Positions 13,644 through 22,194 are shown, counted from the stretch's first letter. The stretch: DNA of 28,047 bases from CAILHX01 sp036561085 (GCA_036561085.1 DATBPY010000141.1:1-28047); one strand, 5' to 3'. Numbers and translations: made by a program. The notes: generated by a model from the letters alone, not told the origin.

Positions 13644-15566
13644 ATGAAAAGCAAAACCGCATCTAAAGAATCTACAAAAGACGCTGCCAAAAAAGAAACG
13701 CTGGGTTTCCAGACCGAGGTCAAACAGCTGTTGCAACTGATGATCCACTCCCTGTATTCCAACAAGGAGATATTTCTGCGTGAATTGATCTCCAATGCTT
13801 CGGATGCCGCCGACAAGTTGCGCTTTGAAGCGCTGGCGGATAGCGCTTTGTTCGAGAATGACAGCGACCTCAAGATACGCGTTTCATTCGATAAAAAAGC
13901 ACGGACTCTCACCATCAGCGATAACGGCATCGGCATGAGCCGCGATGAAGTCATCGCCAATATCGGCACCATCGCAAAATCCGGCACCCGCGAATTCTTC
14001 TCTAAACTCTCCGGCGACCAAGCCAAGGACGCCAATCTCATCGGCCAGTTCGGCGTGGGTTTCTATTCTTCATTCATCGTTGCCGACAAAGTGACGTTGA
14101 CCACGCGCCGTGCCGGTTTGACGGCAGAGCATGGCGTGCGCTGGGAATCTACGGGCGAAGGCGATTACACCCTGGAAATGGTAGACAAGCCTGCGCGCGG
14201 TACCGAGATCGTGCTGCACTTGCGTGCCGACCAGGATGAGTTCCTGTCCGACTGGAAGATCAAATCCACGCTACGCAAATATTCCGACCACATCACTCTG
14301 CCTATCGTGATGAAAAAATCGGAATGGAAAGACGGCGAAGAAATCGCCACCGATGAAGACGAGACCGTCAACCAGGCTTCGGCATTGTGGGCCAGAGCCA
14401 AGAACGACATCGACGAAGAGCAATATCAGGAATTCTATAAACACGTTGCGCATGACCAGGAGAATCCGCTGGCCTGGAGTCATAACCGCGTCGAAGGCAA
14501 GCAGGAATACATTTCGTTGCTTTATATCCCATCGCGCGCGCCGTTCGACCTGTACGACAGGCAAACCAAACATGGCATCAAGCTGTATGTGAAGCGCGTA
14601 TTCATCATGGATGATGCGGAGCAGTTGATGCCGCAATACCTGCGCTTCGTCAAAGGTGTGATCGACTCCTCGGACCTGCCGCTCAACGTGTCGCGCGAGA
14701 TATTGCAGGAAAGCCGTGAGATCGAAGGTATCAAAGCGGGCTCAGTGAAAAAAGTGCTGGGCTTGCTGGAAGACCTGGCGGAAAACGAACCGGAAAAATA
14801 TGCCACATTCTGGAAGGAATTCGGGCGTGTATTGAAAGAAGGTCCCGGTGAGGATTTTGCCAATAGAGAAAAAATCGCCGGTCTATTGCGTTTCTCTTCC
14901 ACGCTGGACGACAGCGAAACGCAAACGGTTTCGCTCAAGGATTACATCAGCCGCATGAAGGAGGGTCAGGAGAAGATCTATTACGTGACTGCGGATTCTT
15001 TCGCCGCCACCAAGAACAGCCCGCATCTGGAGATATTCCGTAAAAAAGGCATAGAAGTGTTGTTGTTCTCAGAGCGCGTGGATGAATGGCTGGTCAGCAG
15101 CTTGCACGAATTCGAAGGCAAGAAATTGCAATCCGTCGCCAAGGGCGATCTGGACTTAGGCAAGCTGGAAGACGAAGCAGAGAAAGAACAGCAAAAGAAA
15201 GCGGAAGATGAATTCAAACCGTTGCTGGAGCGCATTCAAACCGCCTTGGGCGACAAGGTGCAAGAAGTACGTGTCACTCATAGATTGACCGACTCGCCTG
15301 CCTGTCTGGTCACCGGCGAGCATGATATGAGCGCCAATCTGGAACGCTTGCTCAAAGCTTCTGGTCAACAGGGGCCTTCCACCAAGCCCACTCTGGAGAT
15401 AAACCCCAGTCATAAGCTGGTGGAACGGTTGAAAGAAGAGGGTGACGAGGCACGTTTTAGCGACTGGACACATCTGTTATTCGAGCAAGCGTTATTGGCC
15501 GAAGGCGGTCAACTTGAAGACCCTGCCATGTTCGTCAAACGCATGAATGCATTGCTTGTTAATTAA
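13644..15566 (+). CDS. htpG: Molecular chaperone HtpG (bacterial Hsp90)
   Basis: The protein has 640 residues, normal for the family. The GHKL ATPase domain has the Asn motif ELISNASDAADKLRFEAL (about 46-63), the DNGIGM motif with IANIGTIAKSGT, and GQFGVGFYSSFIVADKV. The middle domain has LYIPSRAPFDLYDRQ, LYVKRVFIMDD, LPLNVSREILQ and the catalytic-loop region. The dimerisation domain ends PAMFVKRMNALLVN. It is a cytosolic ATP-driven chaperone that remodels client proteins with DnaK. A short Lys/Ser/Thr-rich N-terminal extension (MKSKTASKESTKDAAKKET) precedes the conserved GFQTEVKQLL; this is common in betaproteobacteria. The gene is monocistronic, with an RpoH promoter upstream and a strong terminator downstream. 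Confidence 0.98.
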   Translation: MKSKTASKESTKDAAKKETLGFQTEVKQLLQLMIHSLYSNKEIFLRELISNASDAADKLRFEALADSALFENDSDLKIRVSFDKKARTLTISDNGIGMSRDEVIANIGTIAKSGTREFFSKLSGDQAKDANLIGQFGVGFYSSFIVADKVTLTTRRAGLTAEHGVRWESTGEGDYTLEMVDKPARGTEIVLHLRADQDEFLSDWKIKSTLRKYSDHITLPIVMKKSEWKDGEEIATDEDETVNQASALWARAKNDIDEEQYQEFYKHVAHDQENPLAWSHNRVEGKQEYISLLYIPSRAPFDLYDRQTKHGIKLYVKRVFIMDDAEQLMPQYLRFVKGVIDSSDLPLNVSREILQESREIEGIKAGSVKKVLGLLEDLAENEPEKYATFWKEFGRVLKEGPGEDFANREKIAGLLRFSSTLDDSETQTVSLKDYISRMKEGQEKIYYVTADSFAATKNSPHLEIFRKKGIEVLLFSERVDEWLVSSLHEFEGKKLQSVAKGDLDLGKLEDEAEKEQQKKAEDEFKPLLERIQTALGDKVQEVRVTHRLTDSPACLVTGEHDMSANLERLLKASGQQGPSTKPTLEINPSHKLVERLKEEGDEARFSDWTHLLFEQALLAEGGQLEDPAMFVKRMNALLVN

Positions 15567-15585
15567 TTAATATCTGTTCGTATAG

Positions 15586-15620
15586 AACCCACGGCTATGT
15601 GAAGTAGCCGTGGGTTTTTT
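15586..15620 (+). terminator. Rho-independent terminator of htpG
   Basis: AACCCACGGCTA and TAGCCGTGGGTT form a perfect 12-base-pair stem with a 7-base loop, followed by a T run. It lies 20 bases after the htpG stop. Confidence 0.95.
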
Positions 15621-15652
15621 ATTGCCTGCGGCTTTGAGGTGCAAAAGGTTAC

Positions 15653-15684
15653 TTGACGATACAATTGAGAATCATTATCATTCG
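15653..15684 (+). promoter_or_regulatory. tonB promoter with overlapping Fur box
   Basis: -35 TTGACG (15653-15658) and -10 TATCAT (15676-15681) are separated by 17 bases. The sequence TTGAGAATCATTATCATTCG covering the -10 matches the Fur consensus (GATAATGATAATCATTATC) well. The arrangement predicts iron-dependent repression of tonB-exbB-exbD. The predicted start near 15688 leaves a 27-base leader. Confidence 0.83.
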
Positions 15685-15714
15685 TAATACTCAATCATGA
15701 AGTAGTACTCAGGC

Positions 15715-16476
15715 ATGTCCCCAAGCCCCAACACATCGCAACGACAGGCAGCCGAATCGCCGGGCAATATCAAGTATCTTGCCTTGCGCGCGGAGAACCG
15801 TCATGCCGTGCCCGAGAAACGGAGTAAAGCGCCTGCAATGACATTATTGCTGGTGGTCGCCGCGCATGTGGCGGTTTTTTACATGTTGCAGGTATACAGG
15901 ATCACTTTGCCGAAGATCGAGCCTGCCCAGCCCATGATGGTCAGTTTGCTGGCCGCCCCGCAACCGGAAGTCGTGCCGGTGGTTCCGAAAGTGAACCCTA
16001 AACCTGTAGTGCGTAAGCCCGAGCTCGTGAAGATCATTCCGAAGCTGCAACCTGTGCAGCAGACGGAACCTGAACCGGTAGTTCAGCCGCCGCCTCCGAA
16101 TGCAGAGACCAAGCCTAACGACAGCATCACACCGGTCGTCGAGCAGCCGGTCGAGCCTAAGGTCGAGCCCAAAGTGGTGGAAGAACCCAAGATCGAACCG
16201 CCGCGTTTCGGCGTGTCTTATCTGAATAACCCGGCTCCCGCATATCCGCCTGTCTCACGCCGCCTGGGTGAGCAGGGACGCGTGGTACTCAAAGTATTAG
16301 TGAACACCGCAGGCAATCCTGAAAGCGTAGCGCTGGATACCGGTAGCGGTTCAGACCGCCTGGATCAGGCAGCGATCGACGCCGTGAAGCAATGGCGCTT
16401 CGTCCCGGCCAAACGCAACGGCCAGGCCTTGAGCGCATATGTGCTGGTGCCGCTGAAATTCTCGCTGCACAGCTAA
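15715..16476 (+). CDS. tonB: Energy transducer TonB
   Basis: The protein has 253 residues. A cytoplasmic N-terminus of about 40 residues is followed by one membrane helix (MTLLLVVAAHVAVFYMLQV, about 42-60) with a His (H51) inside, as in TonB/TolA-type anchors. A Pro/Val/Glu/Lys-rich periplasm-spanning linker occupies about 70-165. The C-terminal TonB domain contains YPPVSRRLGEQGRVVLKVLV and SGSDRLDQAAIDAVKQWRFV. TonB carries energy from the ExbB/ExbD proton channel to outer-membrane receptors such as the one encoded downstream. The ribosome binding site before ATG 15715 is weak (CAGG one base upstream). It is first of a tonB-exbB-exbD operon with a Fur-type promoter. Confidence 0.95.
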   Translation: MSPSPNTSQRQAAESPGNIKYLALRAENRHAVPEKRSKAPAMTLLLVVAAHVAVFYMLQVYRITLPKIEPAQPMMVSLLAAPQPEVVPVVPKVNPKPVVRKPELVKIIPKLQPVQQTEPEPVVQPPPPNAETKPNDSITPVVEQPVEPKVEPKVVEEPKIEPPRFGVSYLNNPAPAYPPVSRRLGEQGRVVLKVLVNTAGNPESVALDTGSGSDRLDQAAIDAVKQWRFVPAKRNGQALSAYVLVPLKFSLHS

Positions 16477-16524
16477 TGCGTAGCGATAGTCAAAGATCAA
16501 TTTTTTAAAGAAAGAAAGTAAACG

Positions 16525-17262
16525 ATGCAAAGCCAATTCGATTTCATGAATTTTATCCAACAGGGCGGCCCGGTCACCATGATCGTCGCTCTCTGTCTGC
16601 TCGTCATGTCGGTTGCCAGTTGGTACCTGATCTTGCTCAAGGGTTATCAAGCCATGCGCTTGAACCGTAGTTATGCTGCCGACGACCATGCGTTCTGGGA
16701 TGCACCGTCTTTGGAGGCTGCGGTACGCCAGGTTGATCTGTCTTCGCCTGTAGGCAGATTGGCGCAGCAATCGATAGAGGCAGCGCAGCATCATCAACAG
16801 CATGCCACCAAAAGATTGGCAGATGCCTGCAACCAGGATGAATTCGTCGCCCGTGTCATGCGCCGCGTCATCAGTCAGGAAAGTGCAAAAGTCGAGACCG
16901 GTCTGACGGTTCTGGCTTCGGTCGGCAGCGTGGCTCCGTTCGTCGGCCTGTTCGGCACGGTGTGGGGTATCTATCATGCACTGGTCAGCATCAGTATCAG
17001 CGGTCAGGCGACTCTGGACAAAGTGGCAGGCCCGGTCGGCGAAGCGCTGATCATGACCGCGCTCGGTCTGGCGGTGGCTATTCCGGCAGTGTTGGCTTAC
17101 AACGCATTGGTGCGCAGCAACCGTACCTTATTGGCGCAACTGGAATCGTTCGCCCATGATCTGCACATCCTGCTGACCACCGGTGCTGCCATGACTTCCG
17201 TCACCAAATCGCGCCGCTCCGGTACCAAAGCTAATGTGCATCTGCAAGAGGTGAACGCATGA
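16525..17262 (+). CDS. exbB: Biopolymer transport protein ExbB
   Basis: The protein has 245 residues. Helix one spans about 16-37 (GPVTMIVALCLLVMSVASWY), followed by a cytoplasmic loop. Two further helices come in the conserved MotA/TolQ/ExbB block: GLTVLASVGSVAPFVGLFGTVWGIYHAL and GEALIMTALGLAVAIPAVLAYN (given here in parts of the motif). This inner-membrane pentamer forms the stator-like proton channel with ExbD and drives TonB. The stop overlaps the exbD start as ATGA, so the two are translationally coupled. It follows tonB by 48 bases with a weak ribosome binding site (GAAAG). The length is typical of the short ExbB class lacking a signal peptide. Confidence 0.95.
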   Translation: MQSQFDFMNFIQQGGPVTMIVALCLLVMSVASWYLILLKGYQAMRLNRSYAADDHAFWDAPSLEAAVRQVDLSSPVGRLAQQSIEAAQHHQQHATKRLADACNQDEFVARVMRRVISQESAKVETGLTVLASVGSVAPFVGLFGTVWGIYHALVSISISGQATLDKVAGPVGEALIMTALGLAVAIPAVLAYNALVRSNRTLLAQLESFAHDLHILLTTGAAMTSVTKSRRSGTKANVHLQEVNA

Positions 17263-17699
17263 TCGGCTCCAGTAGTCATTTCGGCGGCGACAGCCATGTA
17301 GGCGGCAATGCTGCGCCCATGAGCGAGATCAACACTACGCCGCTGGTCGATGTGATGCTGGTGCTGCTGGTGATCTTCATCATCACTGCACCCTTATTGA
17401 CCCATGCGGTCAAGATCGACTTGCCGCAGGCCAGCAGCAAACCTGTAGATCAAAAGCCGCAGGTCGTCAGCCTGTCTATCGACGGCAAGGGCCAGATGTA
17501 TTGGAACGATGCACTGATGCCGGAAGAAGAAGTGAAAGAGCGCATGGAGTTAGCCGCAAGCCAGCATCCGCAGCCCGAGCTGCACCTGCGCGCAGACAAG
17601 GAAACACGTTATCAAGTGCTGGCCGATGTGATGGCGGATGCACAGAACGCAGGCATACAACATATGGGGTTCATCAGTACCCCGGTCAATAAACCTTAA
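17259..17699 (+). CDS. exbD: Biopolymer transport protein ExbD
   Basis: The protein has 146 residues. A short cytoplasmic N-terminus is followed by SEINTTPLVDVMLVLLVIFI. The single membrane helix carries the essential Asp (D31 here, the counterpart of D25 in E. coli ExbD). A periplasmic domain follows (VSLSIDGKGQMYWNDALMPE, LHLRADKETRYQVLADVMAD, ending GFISTPVNKP), all typical of ExbD/TolR. It completes the proton-driven motor with ExbB. The ATG overlaps the exbB stop by four bases. No clear terminator follows, so read-through into the receptor gene 116 bases downstream is possible. Confidence 0.95.
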   Translation: MIGSSSHFGGDSHVGGNAAPMSEINTTPLVDVMLVLLVIFIITAPLLTHAVKIDLPQASSKPVDQKPQVVSLSIDGKGQMYWNDALMPEEEVKERMELAASQHPQPELHLRADKETRYQVLADVMADAQNAGIQHMGFISTPVNKP

Positions 17700-17729
17700 A
17701 TGAACAAGTTTTATTAGAAATTCGTAATC

Positions 17730-17748
17730 AATATTTTTCATCATTATC
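17730..17748 (+). promoter_or_regulatory. Weak Fur-box-like sequence upstream of the siderophore receptor
   Basis: AATATTTTTCATCATTATC matches the 19-base Fur consensus at about 14 positions; the right half fits well and the left half poorly. It lies 68 bases before the receptor ATG. Confidence 0.4.
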
Positions 17749-17815
17749 TAGCCAGCCAAATGAGTCATTGCTCAATCAGCCAGCCGACAATCTTTATATT
17801 TCGGGGAGCAATATC

Positions 17816-20137
17816 ATGAATAAATTCAAAACCAGGCCTTTGTATATGGCCGTTCTGGCAGCGTTGGTAGCAATGCCGGCTGCGGCAGAGGACAGCCCTC
17901 AACTGGTGGCGGCTGATCAACCTGCATCACAACCTGCAGCGAAGCCTGCATCCGACAAAGACAGTAAGGCTGAAGCGCTACCGGAAGTCAGCGTGAACGC
18001 CACGCAGGCGCAAGACAAAGGTGAATATAGCGCGCCGGTCTCTACTATAGGCGGCAAAGTGCCGACTGCGGTACGCGATATTCCGCAAACGTTGACTGTC
18101 ATTAACCGTGCAGTGCTTGACGCACAGGCTTCAGCTTCTTTGGCAGATGCATTGCGCAATGTGCCCGGCATCACCATAGGCGGCGCAGAAGGCGGCCAGA
18201 TCGGCACCAACATCAATCTGCGCGGTTTCTCGGCACGTACCGATATCTATATCGACGGTATGCGCGACCGCGGTCAGTACTACCGCGACACCTATTACCT
18301 GGATTCGGTTGAAGTGTTGAAAGGGCCTTCTTCCATGCTGTTCGGTCGCGGTTCCACCGGCGGCGTGATCAATCAGGTGAGAAATAAGCCTTTCCTGGGT
18401 GAAGCAGCGCAAATCACCGGTACCCTGGGCACCGATGGTTATTACCGTTCCACCATCGACTATAACCATCAATTGTCGGACGATTCTGCATTGCGTATCG
18501 ACGTGATGGGACAGGATGTGAGCGGTACGCGCGATGTGATGGAGAATCAGGATTTCGGCATTGCGCCCTCCGTGCGTTTCGGTATCGGCACGCCGACGGA
18601 AATCACCTTGTCGGCTTTGATCGAGCATAACCATGACATGCCGGATTACGGTATTCCTGCAGTGAACGGCCAGGTTGCCAACATCGACTACAACTCTTTC
18701 TACGGCTTGACCAGCGACCGCACCGATCAGGATGTGGACATCCTCAATGCGACGATCAAGCATGTGTTCAGCGACAACCTGACATTACGCAACCAGACGC
18801 AATATGCCCACTATGATATCGGTGCGCGGGAAAGTGCGTTCGGCCGCCTCGGTACGTTCAATGCGGCGACTAATACTTTTACCAGTATTCCGAGCCTGGC
18901 ACGTTCGAGCGGTAACCCAACGGCTTTGCAGAATAGCCAGCTTTCTGTGCTGTCGATCTCGCATGACAGAGCGATCGACGATGAATCGATAGATAACCAG
19001 ACCGACCTGATCGCGAAATTCGATACCGCATCTATAAAACACACCATGATCCTGGGTGCTGAAGTGGGCTACGATTGGTATAACAATCTGAGCTTGAGCC
19101 GCAACGACCCTGCACTCCATATCGTCGCTAACGGCGGAGCTGCAGTGACTAATGGCGTGGCGGTGGTTTCTTTGGTGAATCCGGCGCAGGTCGGTACTAC
19201 GCCCGGTACCATTACCACCATCGGCAATTATGCTGAAGCGACTGCAGATGAGATCGCGCTTTACGCCAACGATACGCTGGAATTCAACAAACAATGGAAA
19301 GCCGTTGTGGGCGTACGCTGGGATCGTTTCGCGGCAAATATCAGCAACAGTATCAATTCTATCAATACCGCAAGCAGTGCCGTACCTAGCACCGCACCTG
19401 CCTCGGCTTCCAGAATCGATACCTTTACCAGCGTGCGTGCCGGTCTGATCTGGCAGCCTTCCGATGCGCAGTCTTACTACGTATCCTACGGCACTTCATT
19501 CAATCCTTCGCTGGAGACTCTGGCGTTGACCACGGGTCAACAAAATGTCGCGCCGGAAACCAGCGCTTCATACGAACTGGGTGGTAAATGGGATCTGATG
19601 AACGGCGACTTGTCGCTGACTTCCGCCATTTTCCGTATCGAAAAGGATAATGCACGTACCCAGGTTTCCACCGGCGTCTACAATGTGGACGGGAATATAC
19701 AGGTAGACGGGTTCGAAGCCAGTATAACCGGTCATATCACGCCCAAATGGCAAGTGATCTCCGGCTATACCTATCTGGATTCGGAAGTGGTCAAGGCGTC
19801 GGTATTGGATGGTTCGCAAGGCAAGGAACTGGCGAACACGCCTAAGAACACGGCAATGATCTGGACCACTTATAACCCCACGGCTGAATGGGAGATAGGC
19901 GGCGGCGTGACTGCGCTGTCCAGAGTCTATGCCAGCAATACCGATGTAGCTACTGCCCCAGGCTATACTCGCGTTGATGCGACGGTGGCCTATCACCAGC
20001 CCAAGTACGATCTGCGCTTGAATGTACTCAATCTGCTGGATAGGGACTATATCGCCAGTGCTATTCCTTCGGACGGCGGGCGCTTCGTGCCGGGTGCGGG
20101 CCGTACTGCACTGGCGACAGTCACCTACCGATTCTAA
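17816..20137 (+). CDS. TonB-dependent catecholate-type siderophore receptor (Fiu-like)
   Basis: From ATG 17816 (GGGGAG seven bases upstream) the protein has 773 residues. There is a signal peptide (MAVLAALVAMPAAA) and a TonB-box-like PEVSVNAT. The plug domain contains VRDIPQTLTVINRAVLD, LADALRNVPGITIGGAEGG, NINLRGFSARTDIYIDGMRD and VEVLKGPSSMLFGRGSTGGV. A 22-strand-type barrel follows, ending GRTALATVTYRF with the C-terminal Phe. The plug motifs resemble the Fiu/PiuA branch, which imports ferric catecholates and their mimics. The next gene is the YbiX/PiuC hydroxylase that accompanies Fiu/PiuA in other genomes, which supports this subgroup. The open frame extends to a TTG at 17768 but lacks a ribosome binding site there. 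The exact ligand is unknown. Confidence 0.92.
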   Translation: MNKFKTRPLYMAVLAALVAMPAAAEDSPQLVAADQPASQPAAKPASDKDSKAEALPEVSVNATQAQDKGEYSAPVSTIGGKVPTAVRDIPQTLTVINRAVLDAQASASLADALRNVPGITIGGAEGGQIGTNINLRGFSARTDIYIDGMRDRGQYYRDTYYLDSVEVLKGPSSMLFGRGSTGGVINQVRNKPFLGEAAQITGTLGTDGYYRSTIDYNHQLSDDSALRIDVMGQDVSGTRDVMENQDFGIAPSVRFGIGTPTEITLSALIEHNHDMPDYGIPAVNGQVANIDYNSFYGLTSDRTDQDVDILNATIKHVFSDNLTLRNQTQYAHYDIGARESAFGRLGTFNAATNTFTSIPSLARSSGNPTALQNSQLSVLSISHDRAIDDESIDNQTDLIAKFDTASIKHTMILGAEVGYDWYNNLSLSRNDPALHIVANGGAAVTNGVAVVSLVNPAQVGTTPGTITTIGNYAEATADEIALYANDTLEFNKQWKAVVGVRWDRFAANISNSINSINTASSAVPSTAPASASRIDTFTSVRAGLIWQPSDAQSYYVSYGTSFNPSLETLALTTGQQNVAPETSASYELGGKWDLMNGDLSLTSAIFRIEKDNARTQVSTGVYNVDGNIQVDGFEASITGHITPKWQVISGYTYLDSEVVKASVLDGSQGKELANTPKNTAMIWTTYNPTAEWEIGGGVTALSRVYASNTDVATAPGYTRVDATVAYHQPKYDLRLNVLNLLDRDYIASAIPSDGGRFVPGAGRTALATVTYRF

Positions 20138-20171
20138 TTAAACAGGCTGGCTATAAGATTGTGAGCGACCT

Positions 20172-20858
20172 ATGCTGATCCAGATTCCACAAGTGCTGAA
20201 TGCGGAGCAATTGCGCCGTATCCGTAGTACCTTGAGTGCGACTGAATCGGCATGGGTGGATGGGCGTGTCACCGCAGGGCATCAGGGCATGCAGGTCAAG
20301 CGCAATCAGCAGATCGCCGAGGACAGCAGCGTAGCGCATGAACTCGGCGATATCGTGCTGGCAGCGTTGGAGAAAAATGCGCTATTCATCAGCGCTGCAC
20401 TGCCGAACCGGGTGTATCCGCCGATGTTCAACCGTTATGGCGAGAACATGCAATTCGGCAGTCATGTCGATGGTGCTGTACGCCTGATACCGGGCACCGG
20501 CATCAAGTTCCGTACCGACATCTCGGCTACGCTATTCCTGGCTGAGCCGGAAAGTTATGACGGCGGCGAATTGATGGTAGAGGATACCTACGGTACCCAC
20601 GCCGTCAAGCTGAATGCCGGCGACATGATCCTGTATCCGGCAAGCAGTGTGCATCAGGTCACGCCGATCACGCGCGGTGAACGGCTGGCCAGCTTTTTCT
20701 GGATACAGAGCCTGGTGCGCGACGATGCGCAACGTACGCTGTTATTCGACATGGACAGATCGATTCAACACCTGGCGATCACCGGTGCCGATGAAGCCGC
20801 GCGGGTACAACTCACCGGCTGCTATCACAACCTGTTACGCATGTGGACGGATGTCTGA
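20172..20858 (+). CDS. PKHD-type Fe(II)/2-oxoglutarate hydroxylase (YbiX/PiuC family)
   Basis: The protein has 228 residues. A double-stranded beta-helix 2OG-dioxygenase domain is evident: FNRYGENMQFGSHVDGAVRL gives the H98-x-D100 metal ligands, H161 (YPASSVHQVTPITRG) is the distal His, and R171 is the likely 2-oxoglutarate contact. ISATLFLAEPESYDGGELMV is also highly conserved. The family lies next to Fiu/PiuA-type receptors and is needed or helpful for siderophore uptake in some bacteria; the substrate is not established. It begins 34 bases after the receptor stop, so co-transcription is likely. The length agrees with the roughly 225-residue family. The family's usual chromosomal partner on the other side, a PepSY protein, is also present. 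Confidence 0.93.
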   Translation: MLIQIPQVLNAEQLRRIRSTLSATESAWVDGRVTAGHQGMQVKRNQQIAEDSSVAHELGDIVLAALEKNALFISAALPNRVYPPMFNRYGENMQFGSHVDGAVRLIPGTGIKFRTDISATLFLAEPESYDGGELMVEDTYGTHAVKLNAGDMILYPASSVHQVTPITRGERLASFFWIQSLVRDDAQRTLLFDMDRSIQHLAITGADEAARVQLTGCYHNLLRMWTDV

Positions 20859-20897
20859 TCTCTCCCTTAACTTTTCTAGATTTGATACTTACTCAAT

Positions 20898-21596
20898 ATG
20901 TCAGCCGAAGTCATTCAACAAGCTAGCCAACAATCCACACCTCAGCCCGGTACGAAGCTGATCATACCCACGCGCGGCACTTTCCTGCGCTGGTTGCGCC
21001 GTACCCATGGCTGGATCGGTCTATGGGGGGCGATATTCGGTCTGCTGTTCGGTTTTAGCGGGTTCCTGCTTAATCATAGAGCGGTGTTGAAGATCCCGGC
21101 GATCAAGATGCAGGAATCGCAGATGCAGCTTGCGATGCCGGCACAACCTCCTGCCGACATCAAAGCTTTCACCGTGTGGATACAGGGGCAGCTGCATTTG
21201 CATCATGAGCCCATACAGCGTCCACCGCGTGCCGGGGAGAAGCCTCAGCACGATGCGGCATGGGATGGCAAAAAATCGCATCAACCTACACAATGGAAAG
21301 TGGAATTCCAGACGCCGCAAGCCGGCATCACTGCGGAATATGTAGTGGGTAACCAGTTCGCCACCATCACCCGCCAGGACAGCAACACTTTGGGCTTTTT
21401 CACGCGCATGCACAAAGGTGTGGGCATGAATATGGCCTGGATATTATTGGTGGATTCGTTCGCGGGTTCGCTGATATTGCTGTCTATCACCGGGGTATTG
21501 CTCTGGACCAAGATGCGTAATTCGCGGCTGACCCTGGCGGGTATCATGGGCACGGCGATCACGCTGCTGCTATTGTTCACATATCAGTCGCTTTAG
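20898..21596 (+). CDS. PepSY-associated membrane protein (short PiuB-like)
   Basis: The protein has 232 residues. RWLRRTHGWIGLWGAIFGLL (about 32-51) opens the first membrane segment, a PepSY-associated TM motif with conserved His. A periplasmic PepSY-like region follows (about 85-165, with WKVEFQTPQAGITAEYVVGN). Another helix contains TRMHKGVGMNMAWILLVDSF and GSLILLSITGVLLWTKMRNS, and a final hydrophobic tail ends at the stop. PiuB-class relatives are suspected inner-membrane ferric reductases. The conserved Arg-x-x-His and helix His residues could bind haem, by inference. It is about half the length of classical four-helix PiuB proteins and lies 39 bases after the hydroxylase gene. The region immediately upstream has no evident ribosome binding site. 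Iron-siderophore handling is the contextual role. Confidence 0.85.
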   Translation: MSAEVIQQASQQSTPQPGTKLIIPTRGTFLRWLRRTHGWIGLWGAIFGLLFGFSGFLLNHRAVLKIPAIKMQESQMQLAMPAQPPADIKAFTVWIQGQLHLHHEPIQRPPRAGEKPQHDAAWDGKKSHQPTQWKVEFQTPQAGITAEYVVGNQFATITRQDSNTLGFFTRMHKGVGMNMAWILLVDSFAGSLILLSITGVLLWTKMRNSRLTLAGIMGTAITLLLLFTYQSL

Positions 21597-21743
21597 ATTG
21601 CTTTAGCACGATTGTGTTATTTAGCCGCTGTTTGTAGAGAGGTTACAGGCGACGGTCATGCTCGCCGAAGACATATTCGTGCGATTTAGGACGCTGAATT
21701 TGTTTAAAAAAGCGTGATTTGTACAAAAAATGTAACAAATTGT

Positions 21744-21771
21744 TTGCACATTACTAATTCTTATGTATGAT
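21744..21771 (+). promoter_or_regulatory. csp promoter with palindromes upstream
   Basis: -35 TTGCAC (21744-21749), a 16-base spacer, and -10 TATGAT (21766-21771). The predicted start near 21778 leaves a leader of about 110 bases, typical of cold-shock mRNAs. The 10-base palindrome TTTGTACAAA lies at 21718-21727, just upstream of the -35. The rest of 21597-21743 contains no gene or convincing terminator. Confidence 0.68.
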
Positions 21772-21888
21772 GCGGCAATCTGTAGGGTCAAGATACGGTA
21801 TTGCGGCATTAAATGTTGTCGGATGTTTCCCTTGATTTCGTATGGATAGGACATTCGTCCACATTTAATTTTAGTTAAGGAAGATAGC

Positions 21889-22092
21889 ATGGCAACAGGT
21901 ATAGTAAAGTGGTTCAATGATGCAAAAGGTTTCGGTTTCATTACCCCAGACGCTGGCGGTGAAGACCTCTTCGCTCATTTCTCTGCGATCAAGGCAGATG
22001 GTTTCAAGACGCTGCGTGAAAATCAGCGCGTAACCTATGACGAAGCTACTGGCCCAAAAGGCAAGCAAGCTGCAAACATCGTTCCTGAATAA
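21889..22092 (+). CDS. Cold-shock domain protein (CspA family)
   Basis: The protein has 67 residues, a single OB-fold cold-shock domain. RNP1 is KGFGFI within VKWFNDAKGFGFITP, and RNP2 is DLFAHFS. It ends in GPKGKQAANIVPE, as in most proteobacterial Csp proteins. It binds single-stranded RNA or DNA and melts mRNA structure. A good ribosome binding site (AAGGAAG) lies upstream of ATG 21889. The long leader suggests post-transcriptional control, but I cannot tell whether this copy is cold-induced or constitutive. The gene is monocistronic, with its own promoter and terminator. Confidence 0.96.
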   Translation: MATGIVKWFNDAKGFGFITPDAGGEDLFAHFSAIKADGFKTLRENQRVTYDEATGPKGKQAANIVPE

Positions 22093-22110
22093 CATTCGGG
22101 AATAAATAAA

Positions 22111-22136
22111 AACCCTGGCTTGCCGGGGTTTTTTTT
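22111..22136 (+). terminator. Rho-independent terminator of the cold-shock gene
   Basis: AACCCTGG and CCGGGGTT form an 8-pair stem (including one T-G pair) with loop CTTG, followed by eight T's. It lies 18 bases after the csp stop. Confidence 0.92.
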
Positions 22137-22194
22137 CGCCTATTGAATAGGCTCAAGGGTCGATTAACCTCTGCTTGCCAGGGTTTTTTCGCCT
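22118..22194 (+). repeat. Duplicated terminator half with a palindrome between the copies
   Basis: GCTTGCCGGGG followed by eight T's and CGCCT (22118-22141) recurs as GCTTGCCAGGG followed by six T's and CGCCT (22173-22194). The second copy has lost much of the pairing left arm. Between them GCCTATTGAATAGGC (22138-22152) is a perfect 7+1+7 palindrome. It looks like a local tandem duplication that has since decayed. No gene lies in 22093-22287. Confidence 0.65.

Noticed and set aside
17768..17815. TTG start for the siderophore receptor
   Set aside because: No ribosome binding site there; ATG 17816 has GGGGAG at the correct distance and begins the signal peptide.
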